Shown: piece after piece, positions 25,601 to 38,229 of the stretch
Numbering within the stretch: the stretch's first letter is position 1
Layout of the letters: the number at the start of each line of letters is the position of its first letter
NCBI RefSeq assembly: GCF_036884655.1
Contig: NC_088339.1
Coordinates: 34,099,501 to 34,163,500, forward strand
DNA length: 64,000 bases
Direction: 5' to 3'
From: Musa acuminata AAA Group
Taxonomy: Eukaryota > Streptophyta > Magnoliopsida > Zingiberales > Musaceae
Position numbers and translations under genes: made by a program
The notes under the pieces: model-generated
The model's input: the letters and a program-made list of their open reading frames with translations, nothing else
Databases searched by the model: none
Told to the model about the DNA's origin: nothing

Positions 25601-28600
25601 CTCATCTATAAAGGGAACATAAGGCAACCAAAGTGGGGACATTTGAAGCAATTACATAGTGCCATTAAAATGATGGAGAAGATTCTCACATACGGTGAAG
25701 TCAATACCACACAGCTGGGAAATGCATTGGCGGTCTGTCATACTTATCCCTCTGTTTTTACCTATTGATGCATGGCATACAAAACTGACACCAATTTACT
25801 ATTTTGCAGGTAACAAAGTTCTCCATAAATGAAACTAGTTCTGGCTGTTTCTTGACCAATGCTAATCAATCAAATGATGCCAATGCAACATACAATGGAA
25901 ACACATATCTTGTGCCTTCTAGGTCTATCAGTATCCTCCCTGATTGCAAAAAGGAAGTCTACAACACTGCCAAGGTAAATTGCTTACATCTTTTCAATAG
26001 GATGGAATTGGACCTCTTTGTACAAATGTGATTAGCCTAAGCTTTTTATGGCATATGAAAGGAAAATCAAGACAAAGACCTTAAGGAGTCTTTATAATCC
26101 AAGATACCTTCAACCGGCACAGATATAACTATTAGAATAAACGGAATGTAATTCAGATTGACTTACATGGCTAAATTGTACACTTCATTATAGATCAACA
26201 CAAGCCAAAAATTTATTCATAATTAGGTTTAGATGTACTTAAAATGTGGACCATTTTATAATAACACCTAATCTAAACAGGAGTCTATGGTGCATGTTAA
26301 GAAGTTGGAACTATTGTCCATCAAGGTTATCTCATACTTGGGTGTTAATGGAATTTCTTTAAATTCTATTTGCATGCAGGTAACCACACAAACTTCTTTG
26401 ATGGTTAACAAACCTGTCAAGTCGACAAAATTGAGTTGGAAATGGCACTCTGAAATCATGGAGGATACCCTCAATGGTAAGGGGTCATTCTCTAATGAGT
26501 CACTATTAGAGCAGATCATGACTACTGGTGATGCTAGTGACTACTTGTGGTACATGACCAGGTAATATACTTTTATGTTCATCTTGCAAAATAAACATCG
26601 ATAGTTCAGTCGGTAGCTACATGACAATCAAATGGATATAGCATCAAGAACTAACAACCCACAGTTTTAGTTCATTACCCTTTCAACTTCACATTCCAAA
26701 AAAGTATGACTAGACAAGCTAAACAGAAATATCTTACACAATGCAACATATTGCCAGAGTTTTTGGTAGGTAAAAACTTAATACAACAATCGCTAGTATT
26801 GTTTATGTATTGTCTCATATAAATGCTGTGTCCTAATTAATAGTGCACCATCATAAAACCTAATCCATAGTAGTATAGTTTACTTCATGATTTTTCTATT
26901 ATTTTATAAACTGTATGAATCAGAAAAAGCATCTATACTTTTCTTGTTTGGTCACTTTGTGCATCATAAGAATTCTTATTTAAGTACATGTTGTTACAGT
27001 GTGACACTCAACAAATCCAGTACATCTTGGCGCAAGAAGATGAACCTACGGGTTAAAACAAAAGGCCACATTCTTCATGCTTATGTTAACAACCGCCTAA
27101 TAGGTAATTCTTCTTATCAGTGCCTTCTTAGTTGTAAACTCAAATTGAGTTCCAACTGTGCAAGAACAGAACTAATTTTATATGTTTTTTTTCTTCCCAT
27201 ATATACCCTTCATTTAGTAAATGTAAAAACAACAAACTTTGAGGATGTTTAGATTGGAAAGTGTTGTGAACAGTCTCTCAAATTTTGTCACAGCAGGTTC
27301 AGGATATACTACTAAAGGATCTTACAAGTTTGTCTTTTTGCAAACAGTCTAACAAAGTTTGTAACAACAGGATCAGGTTATGCTACAAAAGGATCTTACA
27401 AGTTTGACTTTGAGCAGGAGGCCGAATTGAGGGATGGACATAATTTCATTACATTGCTCAGTGCTACTGACGGTCTGGCGGTTTGTATTTCCATATGCAC
27501 ATACAATTATAGTTTTCTAGTTCATCTATTGTAGGCAGATCTATTGTTAATCTTATTGTTAAGGGTGCCAACAAGTCTAGCTGCTTTCTATCTATGCACA
27601 GGTTTTGAGAGAAGTTGTGTTTTATAAAGAATTATTTGGGCATCTTTTGAAATTCCAAAGTCCCTTGAAGCACTAAACTAGGACTTGCTTTGATATCATA
27701 TGGTTCCTTATTTTCGTTGAAGAAAGAAAAGGATGCATGATTCTGAGAGAAAATTTTCCATTTGTTATCGATAATGCTTCATGTGGAACGAGAACAACTT
27801 TGGTAACAGCATGCTTGTCTGGTGTACTGGTCAGAACTATGGGGCATTTTTTGACTTGCAAAAGGCTGGAATCGATGGTGGTCCTGTTGAACTTATTGGA
27901 AATGGAAAGGAAAAAATTGACTTGACAAAAAACAAATGGTCATACAAGGTATCTTTAAGTACTTAATTCAGATGATTCAAGAAAACATTCTTGTTCTATA
28001 AATATTATTGTGGCTCTTAAAACTCTATTCAAATTGTTGCGAGATTGGACTGAATGGAGAGATGAGCAAAATCTACTTGCCATCAGCATCCCATGGCCTC
28101 AACTGGAACTCTGATCGACTTCCTATTAACAAGTCAATGACTTGGTACAAGGTAATGAAAAGTTAAAGACTTACTGGAGACCACCATTTCTTGTTTTTCA
28201 CATTGTTCTCAAATGATTAACAACGATGAATTAGTATGTTTAAAGTTCAACTTTTGTGGAGGTGCAAGACTATATATTTTGGTTGGTTTTATTTGATTCA
28301 GACAACATTTGAGGTTCCTGATGGCAATGATAGTCTCGTGTTGGACCTGCAAGGAATGGGGAAAGGGCATGCTTGGGTGAACGGGCAGAGCATTGGGCGC
28401 TACTGGCCAAGCTTCCTTGCTGCTGACAGCGGGTGTGAACCTTGTGATTACCGACAAAAATATGACTCCGACAAGTGTAGAACTGAATGCGGAATGCCTT
28501 CTCAGAGATGGTAAGTTCTTTAAGCTTCAAACTCTTGGTTGTTTTAGTTCTGCACTGCCTGCTGGTATTAAAATTTGCATTAGGAAGGGCTATCATACCC

Positions 28601-29609
28601 ACAGGTTTGAGATCAAAATTTCTGTTGGGCAATACAGATAACAGATAACCTTTCAGTTCAACTTTTGTATGTTGTGGTGCTGGTTTGAGCACCACCAACT
28701 AGCACACATCGATAATGCAAGACTGAGCAACGACACAGTCGCTTCTGCAAAATTAGAACATCAGATTTCCTAGAAAAAGAGGATGCCAACTGACCTACTG
28801 GGTGTCATCCTGTTGTTGGTCATCAAATAACTTTAGTGAGCTTCTAAAGAGGGTAAATTTTTTGATGCAGAACAAAAGTTTTGAAGTTATGCATTAGCTT
28901 TAAAGTATAATCATATGAAAGTAGACGTCGAGTATCATGATTCTATTTCACTTTTCACTTTCATGTCTTTGTTATTTTGTCATTCATATTGCTGTTCAAA
29001 GCACTTGAAAGGAATTCTTTCCCCCACCTCAACTCTATAGTAAAAGCAGAAACTGAACTCTGAGAACAAGCAAGTTTTTGAAAGAATAGTATCCAAAAAT
29101 TGTTGTACCATTTGATACTAGACTCATAATTGAGCTTCCAATAGGTACCATGTCCCTAGATCCTTCACTACCAAGGGACCCAATACTCTGATCTTGTTCG
29201 AGGAAGTCGGTGGTGATCCTTCTCAAGTGAGTCTCCAGACGGTGACCATTGGAACAGTATGCGCCAATGTTGTCGAGGGAAGCATTCTGGAGCTGTCATG
29301 CCAAGGGAGCAGAAGCTTCAGCGAGATTCAATTTGCAAGCTTTGGAAATCCTGAGGGGTCGTGTGGCTCGCTTAAGAAGGGCTCTTGTGAGGCTCCTGAT
29401 GCCTTAGCAGTCGTAAAGAAGGTAATGTATGTTTCCTTTGGCCAAGAACACATATATACACCTAGACCAGGTCAAATGACGTCGATGTTTTCTGATTCCA
29501 GGCATGCATCGGTCGATCTAACTGCTCAATCAATGTGACTGCGAACGCATTCGAGCCCAGTGAATGCAGCGATCTCAGCAAGAGGCTTGCAGTGCAAGCA
29601 ATCTGCTGA
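22606..29609 (+). CDS. BGAL: GH35 beta-galactosidase, secreted, with C-terminal SUEL lectin domain
   Basis: Nineteen exons: 22606-22767, 22861-22956, 23054-23166, 23252-23318, 23438-23530, 24280-24423, 24625-24713, 24788-24893, 25067-25154, 25614-25732, 25810-25974, 26380-26561, 27000-27103, 27371-27480, 27835-27948, 28044-28151, 28302-28510, 29145-29421 and 29502-29609. All are in frame, for 817 residues. A signal peptide (about 1-22) precedes [14 protein letters not shown]. The GH35 signature [14 protein letters not shown] places the acid/base Glu at 181 and MWTENWTGW places the nucleophile at Glu250, the numbering of tomato TBG4. [10 protein letters not shown] and [11 protein letters not shown] follow. 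A SUEL galactose-binding lectin domain (about 729-817, from CANVVEG) ends in AVQAIC. The enzyme removes beta-galactose from cell-wall polymers in the apoplast. The sequence is nearest the Arabidopsis BGAL7/11/15/16 clade, from memory. Intron 13 contains a tandem copy of the next exon's start. Confidence 0.95.
27269..27413 (+). repeat. 74-bp tandem duplication spanning the acceptor and start of exon 14
   Basis: The segment from about 27269 (AACAGTCT) recurs 74 bases later at 27343, covering the acceptor region and the first about 43 bases of exon 14. Copy 1 exon-like part: 27297-27340. Copy 2: 27371-27413, the real exon. Several substitutions separate them. Copy 1 keeps a CAG acceptor but reaches a TAA in the correct phase, so it looks like a decayed exon copy. 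Confidence 0.85.
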
Positions 29610-30825
29610 TGAAACCCCTCTTCTCATATGAACAGCCTTCTTTGCTTTGCGACAGGTTACAAGTAAGAAACAGAGCTCGGTGCCAGCTCCTGTTTGTATA
29701 CTCTCTGTTCTCTTCTCTTCAAGTTTTTTCTTTCCATCGAGTGTTGAATGTACTGCAAAATGTTATACTCATGCTCTGTCGGCATGAAGCCTGAAACTAA
29801 TTTTTGTGTAAGCTGTGAAATGAAGCATCAACATGTTTCAGACTCACAAATCAATGCTATACCCTTGTGATTGTTGGAAACCTTTAAGCTCTGGCCAAAG
29901 TGCCGGTTCGGTCCAATCGCGAATGCACAAAATTGCCTACGCGAATGTTGGATATTGGAAGTGAGTGTCGGGTCGGGTTGGGTTTGAACCTCATCTCCCA
30001 AGGCCAACCTTTTCCCTCGACGGGTTGCTTGTTTTTTTATTGTCGAGTTTCTACACATTGGCCGAATTCGGGAGTCGGATTTTCTCATTCAATCCCTCCG
30101 AAGTTTAAGTTAGTGTTGGGTAGAGTAAGAGGAAGTAGAGTGCTCTAGCTCTTTGATGGTTGGCTTTTATACCTGCAAATGAGGATCAATTGTACATGGT
30201 CCATGAATGGTTGTCGATTTCTTGGGCGATTGGTTTGTACCTAATGGGCGAGCATCGATAAATCTATATGGATTCGAGTCGTGTAGCATCGTTCCAAGCT
30301 TTTCGAAACGACACTGTAGTATGCGGTGTCAACTTGTACGGAGTTGGACAGTACAAGAGCAAGTGATCATCTCGTTCGAGTTTGAGGTGTCACATCATTA
30401 TAGTTTGGAGCTCCTTCGTTGACACTGTTGAGATCATGATTGCTGGACGGTGTTGAAATATGTCATATCAATACTATACGCTTGTGATGTCTTTTGAATA
30501 CAAAGGATGTTATACCACTTCACAAGTGTTTATCCTAAAGTTTTCGTGAATGATTAGCTGAGATGTTAAAGACGGAGGAATTGACTCGTCATCAGAATTG
30601 GCTTATTTCATGATATCGGTGAACGATCGAATCGAATCTCATATCATTGCTGGCTGGCCAAAAACTAATTCGATCAAAATTCCTCACCATAATATATGAC
30701 AGTGAATAATGCGAACATTAATTCAAATGCTTTGTCCATCCATTTCCAGACATGCCAATTACGTATTTGATAAGACATATTCATGTCTGTTTTGCCCCAC
30801 AGACACGTCACAGCTGATGTCATAC
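29610..30825. other. Intergenic region between the galactosidase and the retrotransposon block
   Basis: The first 200 bases are the probable 3' untranslated region of the galactosidase gene. The rest has no recognisable gene or RNA. The final 100 bases may be the left half of an older LTR into which the next element inserted. Confidence 0.5.
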
Positions 30826-31270
30826 TGTCACGGATTTAGTTGATTTTGCCTAAGTCGTGCGGCACCCTTGCGTGTCCGTCCGCAAAGGTCAGCCTCTCCG
30901 AAGCCTCCCATGGTCCCTTAGATCCCACAAAAGAAAGAACAGGACAGAGAAAAGGCCTCACTCGGGATCCACAAGCAAACATCTCCGAAAAACACTTTAT
31001 AGACAATGCAAATTACAAAAAGACTTTACAAGCTCTGAACAGTTGCACAACAAAGGGTAAAATGATTCATTACAGACCGACAATCTCTCACACGTGTCCA
31101 CATGACACAAGCTTTATTTACAAGCCTAAAGTGGCCACCGACCCAACTAAAATGGGACTATCAAGCCTTCGGTCGTCCCCTACATACTGTACAAAGCATG
31201 GACATACCAAAAGACACGGACATACATAAGCATTACATCAAACACCCTATTTAGAAGTTTGTCCGTGACT
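30826..31270 (-). repeat. Left LTR (3' LTR of the minus-strand element)
   Basis: 445 bases matching the right copy at 34948-35392. Its inner end reads GTCCGTGACT where the other copy reads GTCCGTGACA, a single change in the terminal dinucleotide. Confidence 0.9.
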
Positions 31271-34200
31271 TTCTCCCCCACTTATTCCTTCGACATCCTC
31301 GTCGAAGCCTTTGTCGACACTGCAACTCCTTGCCTCTGCTGAGTCTTCAATCTTCTGCTCCAACTGCAATGCGTCCCTTGGCTCCCAACTGCTCTCCACT
31401 ATTGTTTTCGAGTCGTCGAACCTTTTGATCCGCTATGCTGCTTCAACTCACCAATGACTCTGACTCCGGTGTGGGGTTGGCTGAGTTGTGTTGATCCTTG
31501 TTGATTCCTACGGATCCTTCAAATGAAGGAAAAGACCATCCTTACTGCGCCTGTCTCTCAAATGCCTCATGCTGCTTGAACCGGGTGGATGCTTGTTGGA
31601 GCTTTTAACGAGTATCGTCTCGCAAACTTATGAAGATTTGAGTCCTTCCTCCACAAAATTTGCTCATTGACTCTTCTTTCACTTAGTTGTCACATCCAAG
31701 TAGGTTCGCATCACTTCCGCTTTCGATTGGCATTTCGTTGGGAAATCAAGCGGACAATCTACTCTCAGTAACACTGATCACCATTTGGTGAGGATTTGAC
31801 AACTATTATCTTCCATTATCTTCGAAGGGTCTTTGAACTTTTGCATAGCTCCTCTGCTGGATAGATAAGAGAATTGGGGTACTCGGTTTCGCCCATTCTC
31901 TTAAGGGTTGAGAAGACAAAGGTTACTTGACTTCGCCTGCCTCCTCGAGGTTGTACTCCATGCATCGAGCTGGTTACTGGCCTTCGCCTGCTCTTTGCTC
32001 ACACTTCTGAAGCACTTGAAATGTTTGCACTCCTTGCGTTGAGTTAGCTACTGTGATTCACCTTCTCAATGCCATTGAACTTCTGGAATGCGAGAAGTTT
32101 TCACCCCAACTTGGAGTAATTCTCTAATAGGTTTGGTCGCCACTAGGATTGTACCGTCTTCTCCATCAACTCTGCCGCCTACTCCCCTGAGTAGCGAAGG
32201 TCCAGCACCGCGTACTGACTACTTCGTTCCTTGGTCGTGCACTCTTATATGACCCGAAGTCCTTCACTTTCGGCTATCTTGATGAGAAACTCATTGACAC
32301 CGGTCTTACGAAGTTCCTTGGCCTCTGCCCTTCAGCCTTGTCTCGGTACTTGGAGTTTGCCTCTGCATGCTCCACCTCCTCGGCCCCTTTCACGACCAAG
32401 CGCTCTCCCTCCATGAGAGCAAGGGATCAATGACTTTCACGGAAGTCCCGCCTCTGTGGTACCATGGCGCTGCCATGCCCATGGCACTACTATCCGTTGA
32501 CTCGCATCTGCATCTCTTTTCTTCACAATCAGTAGGCATGCCTCTGTGGTACTCCTCTGAGTCCACCTCCATTCTAACTGATGCTTGATTTTGGGTAACT
32601 AAGTCCCTCTGGACTCGTCGTCGCTTCCTCGCCCCTTTCGACCCCCTGCTTCAACACCTCTGTGTTCTCCAAGCAGCACCCTTTGGTCAATGGACAAACA
32701 GACTACAACTCTCATGCACGACCTCTGCCATCACGTTGTAGGGTTTGCACTGATTCTGTTCTCCTTAGCTTCCTTGGTAGCAACGTTCGCTTACTCGACC
32801 TTGTCCTCTGACTTGTCGGGCTCCCTTAAGCGAATATAAGCTCTGGAGTAGTCCAACTCTCCAGTTGATTCGATCATACCGCTGTATGATCAAGTCCCTC
32901 CCATGGGACTCACTGGTACTTGCATTCGAACTTTTCCCTTGGTGGAACACAGCCCCCATATGCTGATGACCAAGGCTTTCATCCGATGCAAAATTCGATG
33001 CACGCACAGAAGACCCGCCTCTGCGATACCATGGCCTTCACTCCTTGAATCCATAGCTCTTCTTGTCGTCGTGTTGTTCACCGAAGTGGAGCTTCCAGTA
33101 GCTCCCGATCATACCTCCGTATGATCTAGTCCCTCACGGGGCTAGGTTGTGTGAATCGCATTGCCACGAACTGTTTCACCACGATCCGTTGCACCATGTC
33201 GCCTCATGATGACATTTCTATTGCATTCTGATCCTTGTGGGATTAACTCGAATTGTGAACCCTTCATGTGTGGCCTCTACTAATACATCGCAGGGTCTCT
33301 TCCACCTTCGATTTTGTTCGCTCCTTTGGCAATCGACCTTCATCCACCCACTCTTGGGTCACACCACGATAAAGCACCGCTCTAGGACAGTCCGTCACCT
33401 AGTAGCTCCCAAAGTCCCCTGACTTCGCTGCAATTAGTGCACCATTGTCTGGATCCTGGGCCTCTACCCCTACCAGCACAATCTTCGCTGTGCACCGCCT
33501 CCTTTATAGCAACTTGAATGACAACACTATGGCATATTCTTCAAGAGTACCCGCCTCTACGTCCTCTTGCCCCGTGCTAAGGCCTTCTGATCCCAACTTC
33601 GCCTCCGCAAATTTAGTCGCCTTAGTTCCTCCATCAAATGCTCCTCCGAGATAAAGTGCATGTGCCCAGAAGCTCCCTTCGTCTTTGGCACCATGCAAGA
33701 TGAGTCCGCTCCGACAGAATGAATGACCCATGGAACAACATGATCCTGCTCTTGCCTCTGCAAGAGTTTATGTCCTTGACCTCTGTCCAAGGAAAGACTA
33801 TGCCTCTGGTTCATGTTCCATCTTCTATGCTGGCTCCCTTCATACGACTTGGGTACTTCGCCAAGTTACACCCAAGTTGCTCCGCTCCTCGTTTTTGCAT
33901 TGAGTCGATGGTGGCCCTCGTGCCCACCATTCCATGGGTCAGCCCTCCCTTGAGTCCGATCTCCATATCGACTCCAAGTGTGCCTTCATTTGTGTTGCTT
34001 TGGGTCGCTCCCCCTACTTGATCTCGCAATGCATCCACCAATGCATTCTCTCAAGCGAGATCATGCGACGACTCCTCGCCGCTTTCTCAGTCCATTGAGC
34101 TTTATTGAGTTGTTGTTTGTTGAGGTACTCCTCCTCAACTTATCAGGTCCATCCTACATGATTCTCCCTCTGGAGAGACGGGACTTATCCCTCCTGGATA

Positions 34201-34930
34201 ACTGTCCCGTTGGAGCAACATCTCTCTTCGTTTCGGAGACCACCATCCCGTTGGACTACTCCGATCTGCTGAACAAACTGTGCATTGTTCTGCCTCTTGC
34301 AAACACACTTGCTAGATTGCGACTCCACGTCAATACAGTCCCCGCTGCACCCCTCAAGGCCTAGCAACATGCTGAACTAGTTGCACCATTCAGCCTCCTA
34401 CGGACGTATCCTTTGCATGCCGAAGAGAAAGTTTCAATGCTCCATGGCGCCGAGTTTCGGTCGTCTTGGGATGGCCACGAACATTCCGTCGTCCGCATAC
34501 AAGCCCATGTATGAGTACCAAATTCTTTGAGCTAGCAATTCCCCTCACCTCTGTGAGCTTTGCATAACTCTTTTGGTCGTTGAGCAACTCATTCCACCTT
34601 AGATGGTATCATCCTTTACCAAGCGCCTCGCTTGCCTTGAGCACCATCAAGTATAGTTGTCAACGTTGAGGCGTAGCTCAAACTCAGCCATCCCAACCTT
34701 TGTGCGCTTCACATTATTCCAAGCTTGTTTATTCTCGTAGTGCCTCTTGCGCGAAGGGTTGGCCATTCCTCTAAATGCCAATCTCAGATGCTCGCTCCTT
34801 TGAGCGACTCCTTTTCCCTACATCTCCATGCCCGTTTTCCCCCAAACGATCGCGCGTGTGCTGACTGCCCTCAACGCAGCCCCGCTAGGTCCCCCACGTT
34901 TGCATGCTAAGTGTTTCTATGAGTGCTTGT

Positions 34931-34945
34931 CCCACTCTGATACCA
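34931..34945 (-). other. Primer-binding site (initiator tRNA-Met type)
   Basis: The minus strand reads TGGTATCAGAGTGGG immediately inside the right LTR. TGGTATCAGAG is complementary to the 3' end of plant initiator methionine tRNA. This fixes the element's orientation. Confidence 0.85.
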
Positions 34946-34947
34946 TC

Positions 34948-35392
34948 TGTCACGGACTTAGCTGGTTTTGCCTAAGTCGTGCGGCACCCTTGCGTGTCCG
35001 TCCACAATGGTCAGCCTCCCCGAAGCCTCTCATGGTCCCTTAGGTCCCACAAAAGAGAGAACAGGGCAGAGAAAAGGCCTCACTCGAGATCCACAAGCAA
35101 ACATCTCCGAAAAACACTTTATAGACAATGCAAATTACAAACAGACTTTACAAGCTCTTAATAGTTACACAATAAAGGGTAAAATGGTCCATTACAGACT
35201 GACAATCTCTCACACGTGTCCACATGACACAACATTTATTTACAAGCCTAAAGTTGCCATCGACCCAACTAAAATAGGACTATCAAGCCTTCGGTCGTCC
35301 CCTACATGCTGTACAAAGCATGGACATACCAAAAGACACGGACATACATAAGCATTACATCAAACACCCTATTTAGAAGTTTGTCCGTGACA
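34948..35392 (-). repeat. Right LTR (5' LTR of the minus-strand element)
   Basis: 445 bases, bounded by TGTCACGGA and TCCGTGACA. The primer-binding site lies two bases inside its left edge. As the 5' LTR it would carry the promoter, reading leftward. Confidence 0.9.
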
Positions 35393-35900
35393 ACACGCTA
35401 CGTCAAAACTCGTACCCCAAGACACTGTTTGATATGCCTGGTTCCAGCAATCCCAGGACAGCAACGCCCCACACACCAAGTCGAAATCCATACTAATGTC
35501 GTGCTGTGTTCACCATGCCAATCCACGTACGACCGACCCTCTCACGCTAGTATAAAGACCTCTATCTCAGCCTTCAGAGAAAAGGAAAAAAAAAACAATA
35601 CCACTCACAACTGACTTGCTCGTCGGAGGGATCAAAATCGGGAATCACTCGATGAAGGCCTTTTTTTACAAGGAAGCGATCACCCACGAGCCACAAGTAC
35701 CTCATCCAGAAATCGTCATCCAGTGAACGAGGACGGGCTGTCATCTATCCCGGGAACGGAAAGACGCAGCTCGATGCAGATGATGCTTGGACCAAGAAAC
35801 GCTGACTAATACCCCGTTGTGAAGGCTCGACCTATCTCAATGTCCAACTTAGTCGACAGAAAACTCCCGACATCGATCCGTTGACCTAATCATGCCGACT
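35393..35900 (+). mobile_element. Fragment of another gypsy-type LTR, plus orientation
   Basis: The segment has a TATAAAG at 35551-35557 and, about 60 bases on, CTGACTTGCTCGTCGGAGGG at 35610-35629. A close variant of that motif (CTAACTTGATCGTCGGAGGG) lies on the minus strand inside both LTRs of the gag-only element to the right, so this is probably the R/U5 part of a related LTR in the opposite direction. The outer limits are unclear. The 4.57-kb element abuts it at 35392 and may have inserted into it. Confidence 0.5.
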
Positions 35901-37383
35901 CACCAACTACGGCCCTTTTGTTCCTCAACGTATTCTTACTCAAGTCAAACATCCAAAAGTATACTTTCCGAACACGTTTGGATCTTTCTGACGTTTGGAT
36001 CTTTCCGCACGACACGACCCAACTCAAGTAGTAGTAGTAGTAGTAGCGTGCTTGGGGATATTAATTATCCGCGGCTCTGTCGTCGCGGTCATGACCTGGT
36101 CAAGCTCGCAAAAGTAGGTCTCGGGTGAGATCCCAGTAACTGGGGTCCCTTTTCGTGTTCCTGTCGCGGGTGGGAGCCGCGATGTGAAGCTCCACCGGTG
36201 AATGCATCTTCCCCCGCCGGAACGGACGGCGAGAGAACAGATGGGAATAGTTGAGTTGATCAAAAGGATTCTTCACTGGTCATGTCACCAAAATCCAATC
36301 ATCATCACAGCGAGGGCCGACCGGTCGACACGGGCGAATATACTACTAGATAAAGCTATATTTTTCTTTTTAATATTACGAGAGTAAAATAATCCTTTTT
36401 TAATGAATTTTTTTTATTTACGAGAAAAATCAAAGGTTAAAAACTCTTTTAAAAATTTTATCTAATTTAAAATTTACACACACACATATATATATAATTT
36501 TATCATAATAAAGATTTTCGATGACTTATTAATTATGTTAAATCTCATAAACAAAAAGAACATTATGATGAAATATTAAGCCTATGAGATTTCTGATCAC
36601 CCATCTTCATCATGGCATGCAAATCTTATATCTACGATGTTCAATCAATTTACAACATACATTTATATTCCATTCACATATTAAATCTAATACGTCCAGA
36701 GGATATGTTAAGACACATAAATATATTTAATTTTTTTTAACAATTTAAGCTTTCGAGATTACCCATCTCTCAATGGAAATCTTTATCAAAATATATTAAC
36801 CCTTCAAAAATATCCTTAAATGACTGTAATTCATTTATTTATTTTTTTAGTAATAAGGAGGTATGGAGAGGGACACGTGTAATATTAATAATTTATTAGA
36901 ATAAAAATGTTAAAAAGGAAAATATTAACCCATTAGAAATATCCTTATAATTTGTATTTTTATTATTATTTTCCTTTTTTCTCGGGGGACAAATGTGCCA
37001 TTTCGAAATTGCGTAAGGATATATATATATATATATATATAAAACACAGTTCGTGCCCGCGTAGTTGTCCTACGCGTCACACGGCTGCCGAGTCGGCAAA
37101 TAATTGACCATTTTGTTTTGGGATTTAAACGGAAGTCTATTTAAGGGACAACACATTTCGCATCCAAACTCCAATAATAAATAAGGATTAGACATCAACC
37201 AAACATCTCACCGCCAAACAACCTTTGTGAACGCTTCTCTCTCATAAATGATCGAACGAGCTAAATGAATCGTTCCACTATTCGTCACATCACAAGATAT
37301 TATATTATAAAAATTATTATAGTCTCTTTTTGACTTTTTTTACTAATTTATATTTATATTATCCTTATTTTTATAATTTTAAA

Positions 37384-37417
<34 letters not shown>
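35901..37417. other. Intergenic, AT-rich, no gene recognised
   Basis: A trinucleotide AGT repeat lies at about 36026-36046. After 36350 the sequence is strongly AT-rich with frequent poly-A/T. TA microsatellites occur at 37021-37040 and 37390-37417, the latter being the insertion site of the next element. Confidence 0.6.
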
Positions 37418-37421
<4 letters not shown>

Positions 37422-37977
37422 ATGGTAAGTAACTTTTAAGCCGTGGCCTCAGGGCTGACGCAGCTCTGTTCTGGGGTTCGGATGTCGGGGATCTCGGGGG
37501 ACGTCCCTCGGGGTCTCCCTGCGGTCGGGCATCGTGGTTCGGGATCGGTCGTTCGGGTCGGCAGGTCGACGGTTCGGGTCGGCAGGTCGGCGGTTCGGGT
37601 CGGGAGGAAGCTCCGGGAAGAGGCGACACCGTCTTCGCACCTGCACACAGGTCGAGTCGGGGTGCTCGACCCGACCCCTCCGACGATCAAGTTAGAGAAA
37701 GATGTGGAGGGGGTTTCGGAGGAAGAGAAGCAGAAGTGCTTTCTAGTGTGTTCCGCCTTGTCCCATTTTTTTGGGACTTGGGGGTATTTATAGATGAGCT
37801 TGGGTGTTACCTGACGTGTCCGTTTGCAGGGCAGGACTGTACCTTCGGTGGCGTCTGACATTGTCACTGGGGTTGCGTGGGAGGTCAAGCTGCTGCAGGG
37901 TATGGCGAGCCTCGGGGATCGTGTCGCTCAGGGGGATGCTGTCATGGCGTGTCACATCGCCATTTTTACCCCTATCA
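37418..37977 (-). repeat. Left LTR (3' LTR) of the gag-only element
   Basis: Begins TGTTATGGTAAGTAAC and ends CCCCTATCA. It matches 40663-41203 with an extra copy of a GGTTCGGGTCGGCAGGTCG-like unit near 37560-37600. Confidence 0.9.
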
Positions 37978-38229
37978 TATGCCCCCCCCCGAAAGGAGCT
38001 ATGCGTCGGTTTTTGCATGCGGGGAGCCCGATGCATGGCTTCTTACTTCAGGGGGGCTGTTCATGCGGATCCGAGGGGCACGACGCAGGCGGGCTGGCCG
38101 CGCGAACGTGTCTCGAGCAGTGCGAGGTCGAGGTGCGCAACTTAGTCAGGAAGCCGCGCAGGGTTGGATTCGGGGCCAATGGAGCCGATGAGGGCAGAGG
38201 AGCGCAGGCGGGCTAGCCGAGCGGTTGTG

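Larger units (their letters stand above)
30826..35392 (-). mobile_element. Non-autonomous LTR retrotransposon, 4567 bp, minus orientation
   Basis: Two direct LTRs of exactly 445 bases (30826-31270 and 34948-35392) flank a 3.68-kb interior. The LTRs start TGTCACGGA and end TCCGTGACA, and differ at about 26 of 445 positions by my count (about 94% identical). Beside the right LTR, reading the minus strand, TGGTATCAGAGTGGG (34945-34931) is a primer-binding site for initiator methionine tRNA. Beside the left LTR lies a minus-strand purine tract (GTGGGGGAGAAA). So the element runs right to left. The interior has only short frames and no recognisable gag, protease, integrase or reverse transcriptase, as in LARD elements. 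No clean 5-bp target duplication was found (CATAC left, ACACG right). Confidence 0.88.

Noticed and set aside
30840..31229. 129-codon frame repeated at 34968-35351
   Set aside because: Both copies are inside the LTRs. The similarity reflects LTR identity, not a protein pair.
35901..36300. Possible continuation of the LTR fragment or a gene in the GC-richer patch
   Set aside because: Only an AGT trinucleotide repeat is clear. No coding or LTR boundary signal was found.
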